This document shows positions 45,960 through 57,414 of a stretch of DNA of 64,000 bases, one piece after another (within the stretch, counting starts at the first letter, position 1; each line of letters begins with the position of its first letter). The stretch is from Acanthococcus lagerstroemiae (Eukaryota; Arthropoda; Insecta; Hemiptera; Eriococcidae), in the NCBI GenBank assembly GCA_031841125.1, contig CM063112.1, positions 29,352,603 to 29,416,602 of the forward strand, given 5' to 3'. The translations under genes were made by a program, and so were the position numbers. Under the pieces are notes generated by a model. It had not been told where the DNA came from, made no database searches, and was given only the letters and a program-made list of their open reading frames with translations.

Positions 45960-47223
45960 GGAAAGAGTAATTAATCCACAAAATTTGAAAAAAAAATCTA
46001 AAGGCCGCATAGTAATTATTATCGCGTTACGAAAGAATCCATTGTTTTCAAATATATGACCTTTTATTGTATCTGTCGATACTCTTGAATTGGAGCCTCT
46101 TCCGCCTCCCCTGGTGCCATAACCTTTTTACTTTCATAGCATTTGTCGTTAGATATGCTGCAGCTTCTTCAGCTGGATTCCAGAATTCATTTTAATAGTT
46201 ACTATGTTCCCTCCCCTTAAACCATTCAGGCTCCACGAGGGAGGGGCTAATCCCGGTTACTCTAGTTTTCCTCGAGTTCCAAATTCTTTACGGGATTCTA
46301 AAGTCAATTTTTTGGACAGGATAGCCAACAAAGCTCTTGAGTCGCTGATTTCGAATATCGCCTCAGATTTTTATCCGACCCCTTCCAAAGCACTGTCGTA
46401 ATACGAATTTAGCTTCTCCGGCGAAAAATTGCACGAATCACCGAAATAGGGGTGATTTTGTGTCGCTGATTTCGAATATCGCTGCCGAGTTTTAATCTGG
46501 GCCAAATTTAGGCTCTCGTGCTTTTTCAGCTGAGAAATTTTTACGACGTGTTATTTTCTATTAACAACACTTTGAATAAATAAAACTGTATTTTCCCCCT
46601 ATTCGGTGGCTTTAAATAGAAAGGGTGAATTCCGAGTGAACCGTTGCTTACCCTACGTTCTTGCTACCTCATTGGTCGCACCAGGAGGGACAGAATCCAA
46701 AAATTACCCGTAAAACCGAATACAGTGACCTCGAAAACCTATAAATCAATTTTAGAATTTTATTCTTTCAGCCCCCCCCCCCATTCATGGTCGGCATTAG
46801 GTTGCACGAAAAAAATCTATGAATTCTTTAATTGACATTGTACCACGCTTCACCCTACAGAGCGCGTTTTCGTTTCCATCATTAAATGTTTACACCCCCT
46901 CTGCCACAGATTTATAAGGACACGGTAGTAAGAAAAAAGTTTGTGGAGTGATTGACAATATTTGAAAAAATTTGACCCTCCCTCCCCGCTTGCATTTGTA
47001 ATTTCTATTTGAAGGGTCTGGAAAACCTGGAAAAGTCAGGGAAAATCATTTCCGAACAAAAATGGACACCCGGTATTTGGGAAAGTCGACAGATTCAAAC
47101 TTCCAGGGCGAGAATTTGTGTAGAAGCAGCGATTCCACGAATTAACGGCAAGGTCTGGTGGACCCTCGAAGATACAATCGTTCAAATAAATGCAAAAGTC
47201 ATTTTGCAGCATCAAAATTTGAG
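45960..47223. other. No supported gene; repeat debris
   Basis: Includes TCGCTGATTTCGAATATCGC twice (46342, 46463; a local duplication of about 60 bp) and a hAT-like end at 47020-47077 (CTGGAAAACCTGGAAAAGTC and AAAATGGACACCC). Confidence 0.5.
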
Positions 47224-47342
47224 GAAAAAATATAAAATCTAATGAAAAATAAAATTATTCCTATCTTCAAAAATATAAAAGCTAATGAAAAATAAAATTA
47301 ATCCTATCATCAAAAATATAAAAGCTAATGAATAATAAAAAT
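47224..47342. repeat. Tandem repeat, about 53-bp unit, 2.2 copies
   Basis: AAAATATAAAA(T/G)CTAATGAA, AAATAAAATTA and TCCTATC(T/A)TCA are repeated head to tail with few changes. Confidence 0.85.
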
Positions 47343-50300
47343 AATTATAATTTGAAACACGAGATCCAAACCTGTGGAATGTCATTGGCCTCTTCAGTAA
47401 ATTTCGAAATTCTCTGTTTCATTGCTACTGCATCTGTCAGATACTTCAAAGGAACCTAGGCACAAAATTCTCACAACATGCAATAAGGAAGTTTCGTGGA
47501 TCATCAGGTTCTCCCAAATTCGGTTTTAATATGTATTAGTTCCATCGTATCTTGAGAACCGTGACATTTACAGTTTAGGGGAGGGGGCGCGGTATAAATT
47601 CATCAGTAAACCGAGTATAGATATTTTATTGATTTTCAAGATCACCTATCAATTTGATTCAACTTGAAAATTGAGGCACTTTGATTAGGGAGGAGTGAAG
47701 CTCAAGTTCGAAAAAAATGAAACATTGGATGTCATTTTTGGGTTCTCTAGTTCGCTAAGCTTATTGTTGACATCTTATTGATCCTAGTTTGCGGATTGTA
47801 GTATCGTAAGAGGGAGCTGACGATCAAAATACCTTGAAATACAATATGGGTACCAAAACGGACAACTTTTCGGGGTCACTGGTCTTTACTTTAACATCCA
47901 TATAAATACTCCAACACCCAACTGCATTAATTCTCAAACGTGAGTCCTAAATGTCATGACTGAGTTTCGCAACTGGTATACACTGGTTGAAAAAAGGGGG
48001 GGCACATTTGCATCACTTCTGTTTGCTGAAGACGAGATAAAAAAAAATCAATGGAAAAACGAATATTGGGGGGACATTTAGCCCCTCAGGAGACGATTCT
48101 CCGAGATAACCGTACATAGATGCCAATTTCTTCTCAACCAAATCTTTGTACATTCATTTTGTAATTAGCCCGAACCCGAACTATAAACGGGGACCTTTCA
48201 CTTTTTTCAAACAGCGCTGTATGTAAATAAAAATAACAATAATTTTAGATTGAATAGATATATTTACGAAAAATACACTACAAAAAGTGTTTGATATTGC
48301 TACCTAAAGCGGGGCATTGAGAACTATAATCGTAATAGTGCTGAGTAGTAATAACAAATACTTCATAATAAATATGCAGAATATGAACAATATTTCTATC
48401 GACATATTATCGATAGCTCGTGATTACCTATAAAAGACTGATAACGTGTTAAAATGACGACGCAAGTAAAAATACCGCAAGCCAATTATATTGAAATATG
48501 TATGTATAAATATAGTGATGCGCCTGAGCTGAAAAACATCGAAAGTCTACTCCGAGAGGGTCTTTAAAGGATACAATAGTAAAATAATAAAAGCCAAAAG
48601 GGAAAGCTGAATATGAAAAAATTTGAAAAGCAAAAGCTAGAGTTTTATTTTCCAAGGTCAGAAACTAAAGCCGTAAGCAAAAGTTTTATCATATGGCTTT
48701 CCATCTCTGTAGGTTTCTATACCCTAGTTGTAATCAATTTTTCTGGGTTGATTATAGCGGGTCTGTAGCACTAGGTATCTGGTCAAGTGAGTGAATTCTG
48801 TGTATTTGTTATCGTGGTGAACAAGAAATACCGGCATCGAAAGCTGTTTCTTGGCCGTGTAACAATACGAATGTGAAAAGTTCTGCTCAATTTATGATTT
48901 CTACCAAGAATTATTTCCATGGTCATGCTGTTGAAATCCTCCACTAATTAAAGAGGAAATTGGAAATACTTCTAGTCGTATCATGAATAAGTATGCCGTA
49001 CTACACCTTGATAGTCATATTTTATTGCAATATGGTATCGGAAGTCACCAACTCAGAATTTCATAAAATTTCTTCTATGGTCGTCGTGAAACGGCCAATA
49101 TTTAGAAACATGACGATGGAGCTGATTGTAAAGTATGGGTACTTAATATATATACATTTCCTAATATTTATGACCCTGTCAATTGCTGCAGAGATCAAAT
49201 ACCTTACAAATTATCGAAACCCACAAAATGTTTAAAAGCGCTAAAATTTGATGTACATGTCAAGGACCTCTATATAATCTGTTTTTTTTTAAATGTTTCT
49301 TTTTTTCTGTTTACCTCTCGCAGTATTATAATTTTATCTTCTATTTTTTAAATACCTAAAATATAATCTAAAAATTACTATTTTTTTTTTAAATTATTTA
49401 TTTTCTTTTTCCTAAAAATATTCCTTTTTTTCTCGTAATATAATTCTATTTTCTAGTTGTTAAATACCTGAAATGTGAAGTGTAAGGTATTCTGTTTGAC
49501 TATTTTTGATTATTTTCCAAGACAAGTATCTCAAATTTTCAAGAGTTTCAATTTTCCTTATAAGTGTTTTGTTTGACTATCTAGTCGAAATTATACCACA
49601 TATGGATGCTAAGCAGGCTGACCAGATGTCAGGACAAAAAGAGTACACATGAAAATGTTTGTAAAAACGGCCGACGAACTTCTTTTTCTAACATTTTTCC
49701 TTCGTAAAATAGTAATAAACAAAATAATAATAATAATAAATAAAACACAACTTGATTCGACATTTGATAAAAAATTCTATCCACCAGATGATCAGTAATA
49801 GCAGAAAAAAGTATAATTCTGTTGAAGAGAAGAAGAAAAAGAGTATATCTGGTTAGCCTGATAAGCAAATAAAGCAATGAGAATAGTCTATTTTAGCATT
49901 TTTATTGTGAATTTCCATTGTCATGTAAATGAAGTTTCCATCGTCGTGTTCCATTTTTCCATGGTTGTGTCTAAAATTTGTTGCACCTCCTCCTCAGGGG
50001 GTTCTTCTGCTTGCAAAATGATATTGTTGCATTCTGCTATGTGTGCATGTGTAGGTACTAACAGTTCCATATAAAAACGTGAGGAAAAACAGAGAAAAAG
50101 TTTTTACTCAAAATTTATTTGAAATGTCACACTTTATTTATGTAGAATTAACCATAGGGATACGGATAGTTTTATATGGTACCACGAAAACGATTGATAT
50201 TTTTACCCTTATGGGCTGACACAATACATGTATCAGTCATTGAGGATTGTAAAAGTGGCTGGAACCTCAGAACTGGTGAAAACCATAAGGTACCATTTCA

Positions 50301-51449
50301 GACAAATATTGTACTAGTAGACACTTCGTGTGATACAGTACGAGTGTTATAGGCTGATAACTCATTGGAAAGAGATTATAAATATTATCCGAAACGGCGA
50401 AAAGCTGAAGTCACAAATCACAAGAAGCCGATTAAGAAGCCACAAAATAATTGGCTTCTCTACTGCCAACTAGCTTCCCGGCTTCTGGCTTCCTAAAATT
50501 TTGCTTTAAAACGGCTGACTAGCGGGTCCGGCTTCGGCTTCCGGCTGATTTCTCATCCCTGACTCGAACAAATCAAGCCCTAATAAAAGCGCAACTTTTT
50601 GAGAAAGAAAAGCGGGAACTATTTTCTGTACCCTGGGTTTGGGATGACTGTAGGTTCTTTGAGTGTAAATAAAGTATTGCTAAAACATAATGCTTCCGTA
50701 GGATGTTGGGATTGTCAAATGCCGCGTTCTCCGAAATGTGCTAAAAGCCACAGCTCTAAATACTTAACATTCTTCTTGAAAGAATTCAGATGTGCTGTCC
50801 GTCTTCATATAGCCCGCCTTTTGAACCAGGGTACGGCTGTTGTTACTTCTAAAAATTTGAAAGTTGTCAGCTTGTTCATTTCAAAGTTGAGTAATTTGCT
50901 ATACCCTTTAGAACTATAAACGCAGCACCGCAAAACTTCAGTGCCACACCGCCATGTAAAGTTTTGTCTTGTGTTGTATTACTCATTAAGGATTAAGCCG
51001 TGCCTTTGATTCGTGACTCCACTCACTACTCTGCAATTATTAGTGGTTTACGCATATAAGGTACCTTAGAAAATCAAGGCATTATTATTTAATGTTACGC
51101 ACTCTTTCCTCTGCTCCCTAACCTGACCACATGCGTGCCATAACCTCTTAGCGGATGAAGTTTTCCGCTAAATTTGAGGTTATTATTTAGCATATCCATG
51201 ACCTTGGGCATTCATTTTCAATTACGTAATATGTAGTTGCATTCATGTTGTGGCGACTGGATTTCGAGAGGGTATTAAACTCCTACTATATACTACTTGA
51301 AATGCTTACGTTATGACAAAATGTTGCCATGGAGATTCTTGATACAATCGGTATGCAAAAGCGTTTTGTAGCTTTTCTATCGGGTAGTACACCTCCGTTC
51401 CATATGTGTGTACCGCTGAGTTGATAATGAGGATTTTCAGCTTTTAGTG
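47343..51449. other. AT-rich intergenic sequence, no supported gene
   Basis: Open frames up to 106 codons (50599-50919) with no domain, splice context or coding-like composition that I can defend. T-rich stretch at 49270-49440. Confidence 0.45.
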
Positions 51450-51554
51450 ATGAGTCAACTCATAACACTCGTCATTTTGTTTAAAAGTGTGCTATCTTTG
51501 TATGTCAAAGGGTCTTATGGAAAGTACGTCGAAGGACATTTGATTGTGGCTGAG
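51450..51554 (+). CDS. TMEM145: TMEM145 exon 1: signal peptide (residues 1-35)
   Basis: The ATG at 51450 opens a hydrophobic leader followed by KGSYGKYVEG, which matches the ARAKYVRGNL start of the mature human protein. Donor GTATTT; phase 0. Confidence 0.87.
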
Positions 51555-54500
51555 GTATTTCATAACGTTATTTATTATACGAATTGAACTTATGTACATA
51601 TTCACATTTCTTTGGTCTTGATGGGATTTTCAATAATTTTAGAGATGGTATTTCGTGGCTAGATTCTGTTTTCTATCGGAACACGGACAATTTGAGTATT
51701 TCGTTGAATACAGCAAGGTGAGCTTATTGTCATCTTCGATGTATTTCATTTTGATCATTTTTGTTAGTGAGTAAGAAAAACTGAAACACGCTCATACATT
51801 GATGTGTTATTTTCCGCGCAATTGATTATGTTTCAGTCCTGGCATTTGTTAATACAGTACTGATAACTACTTCACTTACCTAGTTTACACAAATTGTAAC
51901 ATTGCCTGTGCCCCTAATGCTTTTTTTTTTATACTTTGTTTTAGGAATATGCTGTACAAAATCTGTTGCTATACTATGATTCCGATTCCCAATGGCCATC
52001 TATATACAAGTCAAAAAAAGTAGGTATAGGTACTGAATATTACATAAACGAGAGAATGTTAGGAAAGGAATTACTGAAACAGCACATACGTACCTGTACA
52101 TATTTATGTTGCTTTTGAAAAAGGGATGAACATTATGTTCTGGAATTTTATACCTCCATAGGTAGTAGCCATGAGGTGAAATTCGAACCCCTATAACCTT
52201 CGCTATAGGTATATGTTCTTTTTTTTTAATTTTCTTTTTTCTTTGCTTCTTCTTTCTTAGACGTGTGAAGAAAAAGAAGCCGCACTGAATGTGAATCAAA
52301 ACCAAGTTATTAATTTGACCGAAAATGAGTTTTCATCTGGATGTTCTGTACTGAAAAATCATCATAATTCGACGTCGCAAAACAAAAACATCATATCTTG
52401 CCACAATGCCAGAAGATTTCACAGTGCCAGGCCAAGATGGTGGTTTCTAGCAGTTAGCCATTGTAATTCGACCAATGTTGGTGAAGTTTTATTTATGCAT
52501 TAGGTACTTATGTACGAATCTTGTTCGTGTTATGAAATTAATGATGTAAGTGGATTTTCGTAGGGGTTGAATTTGAAGTATAAATTCCTGATGACGAACG
52601 GCTCTCCTGGGGAACTGTGGAAGGAACACTTTTCAGCTGATGAATTTTGTAAGTATTAAGCTGATGCACTTGATTATGAAGTGAATTCTGATTCACATAT
52701 TAGTTCAGTGGTATAATCAAGCTCACGGAATTCACCCTGCTTAATCACATCCCTGTTATCTATTCCGGACGGCCTTGGGAGGGAAAATTTCATTAATCCA
52801 TGGTTGGGCATTGCTATAATTATTAACAATCAACGTACCTACATGTAATGCTAAATTTTATGCGCCTAGTACTGCTGAGTATTGGCTGGTGGACATATAT
52901 ACCTTCTAACTCTCTGATTCAAGTGGCACAGTGAGGCTTTTATGGATATACTTTTATCAGCAACTATAATGAGAAGACAGACTAGTAGTTTTACTCGCAA
53001 TATTCGAACTTTTAATGGGTATTTCTGACGTACTTAGTCTTTCCCCTAAGAACTTTTTAATGGGCATTTGCAATATAGATACAAATATTTGGATGAATCA
53101 GGTAGGTTGCAGATAATGCAGATTTATTGGTTTTAAAATATATGCGCGAAATGTTCGTCGTATTACAAAAGTAAGTAAATTTGAAGAAAGCTAACATATT
53201 CGTGTCTATGATATGTGGTTTAATTATATATTTATTCTTGCAGATATTTTACCCTTGCTGGGTACATTTTTTGTGATGTATATATTTCTTCTCGTGGGCA
53301 CTGTCGCATGTTCAGGTAATAACTATCAAATTCATAGTCTATAACTTAGGTAAGCACTTTTAAATTGCGGTACACTTCTTCAGTAGATAAACCCCTATCA
53401 ATATTCCGATTTCCAAAATCTCAAATATCACTGATCGAAAGTAATTCGACATTTTTGATCCACAGTTGAACTGAAATCCCGACAACTATTACATTCAACC
53501 TATAAACTGTTTACACTTTCTGTAGTACTACAAGAAGTCGGCATTACTCTGCAATGTTCAGCATATATTCGCTACGCCTATGATGGTATTGGGTTCCCCG
53601 CAATTAAAACATTAGGTTATATACTTTCAATATTTGGCGTTGCTAGTTGTTTTTATATTCTTCTTCGCGTAGTAACTTTGAACTTTTCTTTGCAGGCAGA
53701 ATGTTTGAATCTGCTAGCGAAATTTGTTTTCTACTCATGTTGCTGCTGCTTGCCAAAGGTTACACGATTACACGCGGGCGCCTGCGATTAGCTTCCAGCG
53801 TTAAACTAACCATTTTCATGTGTGCTTATGTAGTCACTACGTTGGGACTTTATATTTTTGAGCAGAATGTTAGTAAATGCATCTTGAATATGCCTACATG
53901 AAGAAATTTTGTACTGAGGTGAAGGGGAATTGAAACTTTTGATTTCTGTTTGTTCTGTATAGGTGTTTGATCCCGGAGAGGTGCTCTATCTGTATGAAAG
54001 CCCAGCGGGATATGGTTTGATGATCCTGCGAATCGCTGCATGGTGGATTTTTGAATACTCGACGGTGTTTACATTGAAACATTATCCAGAAAAATCAAAT
54101 TTTTACTATCCTTTCAATCTAATGGGCACTTTGTGGTAAGTGAATCGTCCGTCAGTAAAGTCTCAATTTATCGTTGTTTTTTTTTGTCATTTTTCTTCCT
54201 GTGTTCTTTTTAATTTTGGTTTAGGTTTGTGGCTGGGCCTTGCTTTACGTTAATCGCGAACAGTTTAATTGATAAATGGATTCGAGAGAGTGTCGTGTGC
54301 GCCATGTACCATTTTATAGCAATCATGGGGCATTTTTTATTTTACGTGAGTATCTAATCGTAAAATCGCCTTGACTCGAGCTCATTTCAATACTTGTGGA
54401 CGACCCTGAAGTCCGAAGCTGAAACCCACCTGGCTAGAAACGTGATCACATATAGAACTGTAGCTCAGACATGTGGCTGAGCCAGTGTGTAAGCTGAATT

Positions 54501-56011
54501 TGTGTAAGATTATTTGTGACCCGTCATGAAAAACCCTCCCTTAATGTCCTAAAGACAGTAAGGGTCATGAGAAAACCCCCTTTACTGTCTTTAGGGCAAT
54601 AATGGGGGTTTTCTCATGATAGGTCACATTTTTCTAACTGGCTGAAACCTTTCGATGTCACATTTCTGGTGCTTTGAACCCGTGACTGCTCTACATGAAT
54701 GTTATACCTTGTGCCTACCATTGGTGGGCTGACACGCAAGTGAAATAAAGCATCTAAACTGTATGAGCGCGCTTTTATTTGTCATTACTGATGTATCTGA
54801 GTTGAATAATGATCCTGATTTCAGCTCCTCACGGTACCGAATAAAGCAAATAAAAATTTCCCTTACCACGTGAGAACATCGCAGATAGGTGTTATGGAAG
54901 CGACAGGAGCTGCTGGTAATAATACATTGCATAATTTTGGTCGCCATCCGTATGCTCCGTACGCATCTCCGCTGTCACTGATAGATGCTGAGCGTTCTGG
55001 GATTTGTACTCCGGATGTACCTGTAGACCTGTTTTCTGTTGGCCGAATATCGTCGCCGGTTTGAATGAAAATATTATTTTTTTGGATAATTTATGCTCCA
55101 TTAAATTCATCATAGTCGTAAATAAGTAGTACTCTTATTAGCAGAACTGTGAGCCGCGGCGCCACACCGCCATTTCGGTCCAAAAATTGGCGCCGCTCGC
55201 GACATCATCGGCGCGCAATATTTGATTTAAAAAAAAAAAAATTGAAACATCGCTTTTTAAACCTGAAAAAAAGTTAAAATTATTTATATTTTTGGCGGGG
55301 AAAAAATGCGCGCTCTAGTTGTCCAATTTGCAACCCTACCGAGAGGGGGGGGGGAAATACTCCAAGCCCGGAGCCGGATATTTTTAAAAGGCCTGAATTT
55401 CAATCATACTGTAAGATCAAATCAGCAATCACTCCTTACAGCATGAAAAAAACCTCTTATTCCGTAGCTTATAATTTTCAACAACAGACCGAATTGAACT
55501 GGAAGTAGAGGGGGCCCGTAGAAATACCCCATGCCCTCTTTTTCTCTCTACGGGGCTGCCAATTTAACTCACACCACCGACGTTAATCTTAAAATTTTCG
55601 TCGGCAGCTGTTTGCATATGAGGAGTTAACTGTGAAGAGGGCGTCCGTTCCATAAGAAATACATTGAACGGACGCCCTTTTGACAGATAACTCCTCATAT
55701 GTATGTGTGTTATCTACGTGAGGCTTATAAGTTCTGAAATGTGTTCAATTTTTGTTTTATAGTTTCAAAAGACAATGGAGACGATTAACCCGATACTGAG
55801 TAAAGAACAGGTATTGTTACCACAAAATTTGGAATCGAATCAATCGAATGTGGTTGCCAGTTCCAATACAGTTGAAATTCCAATGTCTGATGCAGCGTTG
55901 GATACAATGGAAAATCATTCCGCATCAACCCCTACTTCGGCAGCTGGACGAATGACATCTGATACGTTCGTGGCCCCGGCCTTGCGCAATAACAGAACAT
56001 CCTCAATGTGA
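51450..56011 (+). CDS. TMEM145: TMEM145 / GPR180-family seven-helix membrane protein, 12 exons
   Basis: Exons 51450-51554, 51643-51717, 51945-52019, 52261-52476, 52564-52648, 53244-53315, 53466-53615, 53696-53868, 53963-54135, 54225-54345, 54825-55058 and 55763-56011 give 575 residues. If exon 11 is read through, the protein stops at 55064 with 495 residues, close to human TMEM145 (about 493). The start MSQLITLVILFKSVLSLYV is a signal peptide, then KYVEG. The lumenal domain shows RWYFVARFCFL, NQNQVINLT and RPRWWFLAVSHC. The membrane domain (GpcrRhopsn4-type) shows SADEF before helix 1, SRQLLHSTYKLF, LAKGYTITRGRL, FDPGEVLYLYESPAGYGL and HYPEK, then NFPYHVRTSQI after the last helix. Role in insects not established. 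Confidence 0.95.
51643..51717 (+). CDS. TMEM145: TMEM145 exon 2 (residues 36-60)
   Basis: Encodes RWYFVARFCFLSEHGQFEYF then VEYSK, equivalent to DWVFLTRFCFLSDYGRLDF in human. Acceptor TTTTAG, donor GTGAGC. Confidence 0.94.
51945..52019 (+). CDS. TMEM145: TMEM145 exon 3 (residues 61-85)
   Basis: Encodes EYAVQNLLLYYDSDSQWPSI then YKSKK, equivalent to [20 protein letters not shown]. The human CC pair is absent here. Confidence 0.94.
52261..52476 (+). CDS. TMEM145: TMEM145 exon 4 (residues 86-157)
   Basis: Encodes the Cys-containing lumenal segment TCEEKEA, NQNQVINLTENEFSSGC, SCHNARRFHSARPRWWFLAV and SHCNSTN. The only donor that keeps frame with exon 5 and matches the family alignment (C-x4-GL) is AAT|GTTGGT, which is poor. 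The stronger nearby G|GTGAAG would shift the frame, so the 3' border is less certain. Confidence 0.85.
52564..52648 (+). CDS. TMEM145: TMEM145 exon 5 (residues 158-185)
   Basis: Encodes GLNLKYKFLMTNG and WKEHFSADEF, matching GLQLEYEMVLTNG and TRHFSADEF in human. Donor GTAAGT. Confidence 0.94.
53244..53315 (+). CDS. TMEM145: TMEM145 exon 6: first membrane helix
   Basis: Encodes YILPLLGTFFVMYIFLLVG then TVACS, a clean transmembrane helix at the position of human helix 1. Phases are consistent with exons 5 and 7. Confidence 0.9.
53466..53615 (+). CDS. TMEM145: TMEM145 exon 7: second helix region
   Basis: Encodes VELKSRQLLHSTYKLFTLSV through YAYDGIGFPAIKTL. RQLLHxTYKxF and YxxDGIG are family motifs. 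Confidence 0.94.
53696..53868 (+). CDS. TMEM145: TMEM145 exon 8: helices 3-4
   Basis: Encodes ICFLLMLLLLAKGYTITRGR then LASSVKLTIFMCAYVVTTLG. The GxTxTRGR..xxSVKL signature is shared with human TMEM145. Donor GTTAGT. Confidence 0.95.
53963..54135 (+). CDS. TMEM145: TMEM145 exon 9: helix 5
   Basis: Encodes VFDPGEVLYLYESPAGYGLM, a hydrophobic helix, LKHYPEKSNFYYPF and LMGTLW. The DPG..LYxYESPAGYG block is the strongest family match in the gene. Confidence 0.96.
54225..54345 (+). CDS. TMEM145: TMEM145 exon 10: helices 6-7
   Basis: Encodes FVAGPCFTLIANSLIDKWIR then ESVVCAMYHFIAIMGHFLFY. Donor GTGAGT. Confidence 0.94.
54519..54628. repeat. Hairpin element in TMEM145 intron 10
   Basis: TGACCCGTCATGAAAAACCC and its mirrored end GGGGGTTTTCTCATGATAGG+TCA, with AAAGACAGTAAGGG / CCCTTTACTGTCTTT-like inner arms. 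Same family as 6363-6428. Confidence 0.82.
54825..55058 (+). CDS. TMEM145: TMEM145 exon 11: cytoplasmic tail, with optional stop
   Basis: Encodes NKANKNFPYHVRTSQIGVME, the family's post-helix motif, and a tail ending VDLFSVGRISSP, comparable to ELFSIPPP in human. Read-through adds only Val before TGA at 55062-55064. A CCG|GTTTGA donor at 55059 instead allows in-frame joining to 55763. Both ends are plausible. Confidence 0.88.
55615..55701. repeat. 36-bp-armed hairpin in TMEM145 intron 11
   Basis: Arm 1 (55615-55650, CATATGAGGAGTTA, GGGCGTCCGTTC) pairs with arm 2 (55666-55701) with about four mismatches and a 15-nt loop. Confidence 0.88.
55763..56011 (+). CDS. TMEM145: TMEM145 putative exon 12: alternative Ser/Thr/Asn-rich C-terminus
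   Basis: After TTTTATAG an 82-residue frame opens in the correct phase: FQKTMETINPILSKEQ, ESNQSNVVASSNTVEIP, ending APALRNNRTSSM. It is low in hydrophobics and Ser/Thr/Asn-rich, as expected for a cytoplasmic tail. The Met inside it (55775) could tempt a gene finder to call a separate gene. Confidence 0.6.
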   Translation, partial: FQKTMETINPILSKEQVLLPQNLESNQSNVVASSNTVEIPMSDAALDTMENHSASTPTSAAGRMTSDTFVAPALRNNRTSSM

Positions 56012-57337
56012 TGACTTTTCATGTTCTTTGGATGGTAATAGTCATTGATCGATATCACGTAGTCAAAAGATCTTCAGTCAGTTGAACGTGCGATATATTC
56101 ACTGCCACTTTTTTGGAATTCGGAAGAGGAATTTTTCTGTGGTGTTTCACTTGAAACGTTAACTTCAGATTGACGTGATTCAATTGATCACATTTGGAAA
56201 CCGCACAGAGGACAAGGATATAAATGCGAAGATTCAATTGTGATATTTTAAACAATATTCATATGAAACCATTCTGAAACATGGATCTGTTATATGTTTC
56301 CTGGTTATCCACTGGATGTTTCATTTTTGCGATAAGACTATTTATTTTCTTCTGGAATCATTTACACGAGCAGACCCCTCCAAAGCAATTGGCATGCCGA
56401 TGGACAAAGAAACAGAAGTCCACGATGAGAGAACAAAATGGAATTAGAAGCTGTGGTTATTTAATGTGGTATGAATTGGTACTGACCACTTGAATAAGGT
56501 GAGGTGTACTGCCGAGAACAAGATGACTCAACTCATATCTAACTTGGCTGTAATCTTGAAATATGAGAAATATGCCTCGTGAAAAATTAAAGTATCATCC
56601 AACTTTGCCAAATTTACATGCGTCCTTGAAGAAAAGTTTAAATTTGTAAAGTGAGACCAAATTGAATTGATGAGAATGCATCACAGTGGCCTCTTATGTA
56701 TCAATAACAAAACTTGGGCTGTAAATCTGCATCCTAATTGATCAAAAATTGACCTCTCCGAAGGACCCAACAACCAGGGACTGGTTTTCTCAATCGGCTA
56801 CGTTAAGCATCAGGAAAACCACGACAATGGGCGCTTATAATAACTTGATTTTCCACAATGGAGGAAGAGGAGACACATTAGGAAAAAGTTGATTTAGCGT
56901 TTTTGTAGTTACAAAATATCCAGATGGGAACTGTAAGTTACAAATTTTTCATAAATTTTTATTGAAGATGCAGTATAGTGGATTATAAATCTTTTTTTTC
57001 TACTTTGAAAGGTGTCTATGTCATATTTTCGGAACCAGTGTTGCGAAACAGAAACGAGAAACACAAATTTCCGCTTTTGCTCCCTTTTATTATTTTTTTT
57101 ACTTTTTTTTTTAATGTGCTGCGGTTGAGGACTCAATGGTTTAGGACGAATGCGGAATTACATCCTTCATTTTCCATGCTTCATTCATATCAATTTTTTA
57201 ATAATACATTTTTAATATTAGTTTTATTTTTCGAATCTTTGGTTTTTATAATGGTACTAATAAAATATATTACGACCACATTTGTTTTTCTTTCATAATT
57301 CTTACCGTGCAGTTGGGATAATATCAGACATTGGTTG
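56012..57337. other. TMEM145 3' flank, no further gene
   Basis: Probable 3' UTR followed by unassigned AT-rich sequence. ATTAAA at about 56586 is a possible polyadenylation signal. Confidence 0.4.
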
Positions 57338-57414
57338 TAATATCGGCCACTCATGACTTGTTCAATGATAATAATTTTAGCAGTCCTACAACAAGTCATG
57401 AATGGCCGGTATCA
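57338..57414. repeat. 25-bp inverted repeat (TCATGACTTGTT)
   Basis: GGCCACTCATGACTTGTT (left) and AACAAGTCATGAATGGCC (right) pair with a 27-nt loop and three mismatches across 25 bp. Confidence 0.85.

Noticed and set aside
44498..47077. A single 2.6 kb hAT element bounded by the CAGGGTGTCC end and the GGACACCC end
   Set aside because: The ends are inverted and similar, but the outer 8-mers do not match and unrelated complete elements lie between. Two separate fragments are equally likely.
50599..50919. 106-codon plus-strand frame upstream of TMEM145
   Set aside because: No family resemblance, no signal of splicing into TMEM145 (whose own signal peptide starts at 51450), and composition compatible with chance.
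55775..56011. Separate small gene starting at the internal ATG
   Set aside because: The frame is open upstream to a good acceptor in the phase required by TMEM145. It is more economically a terminal exon.
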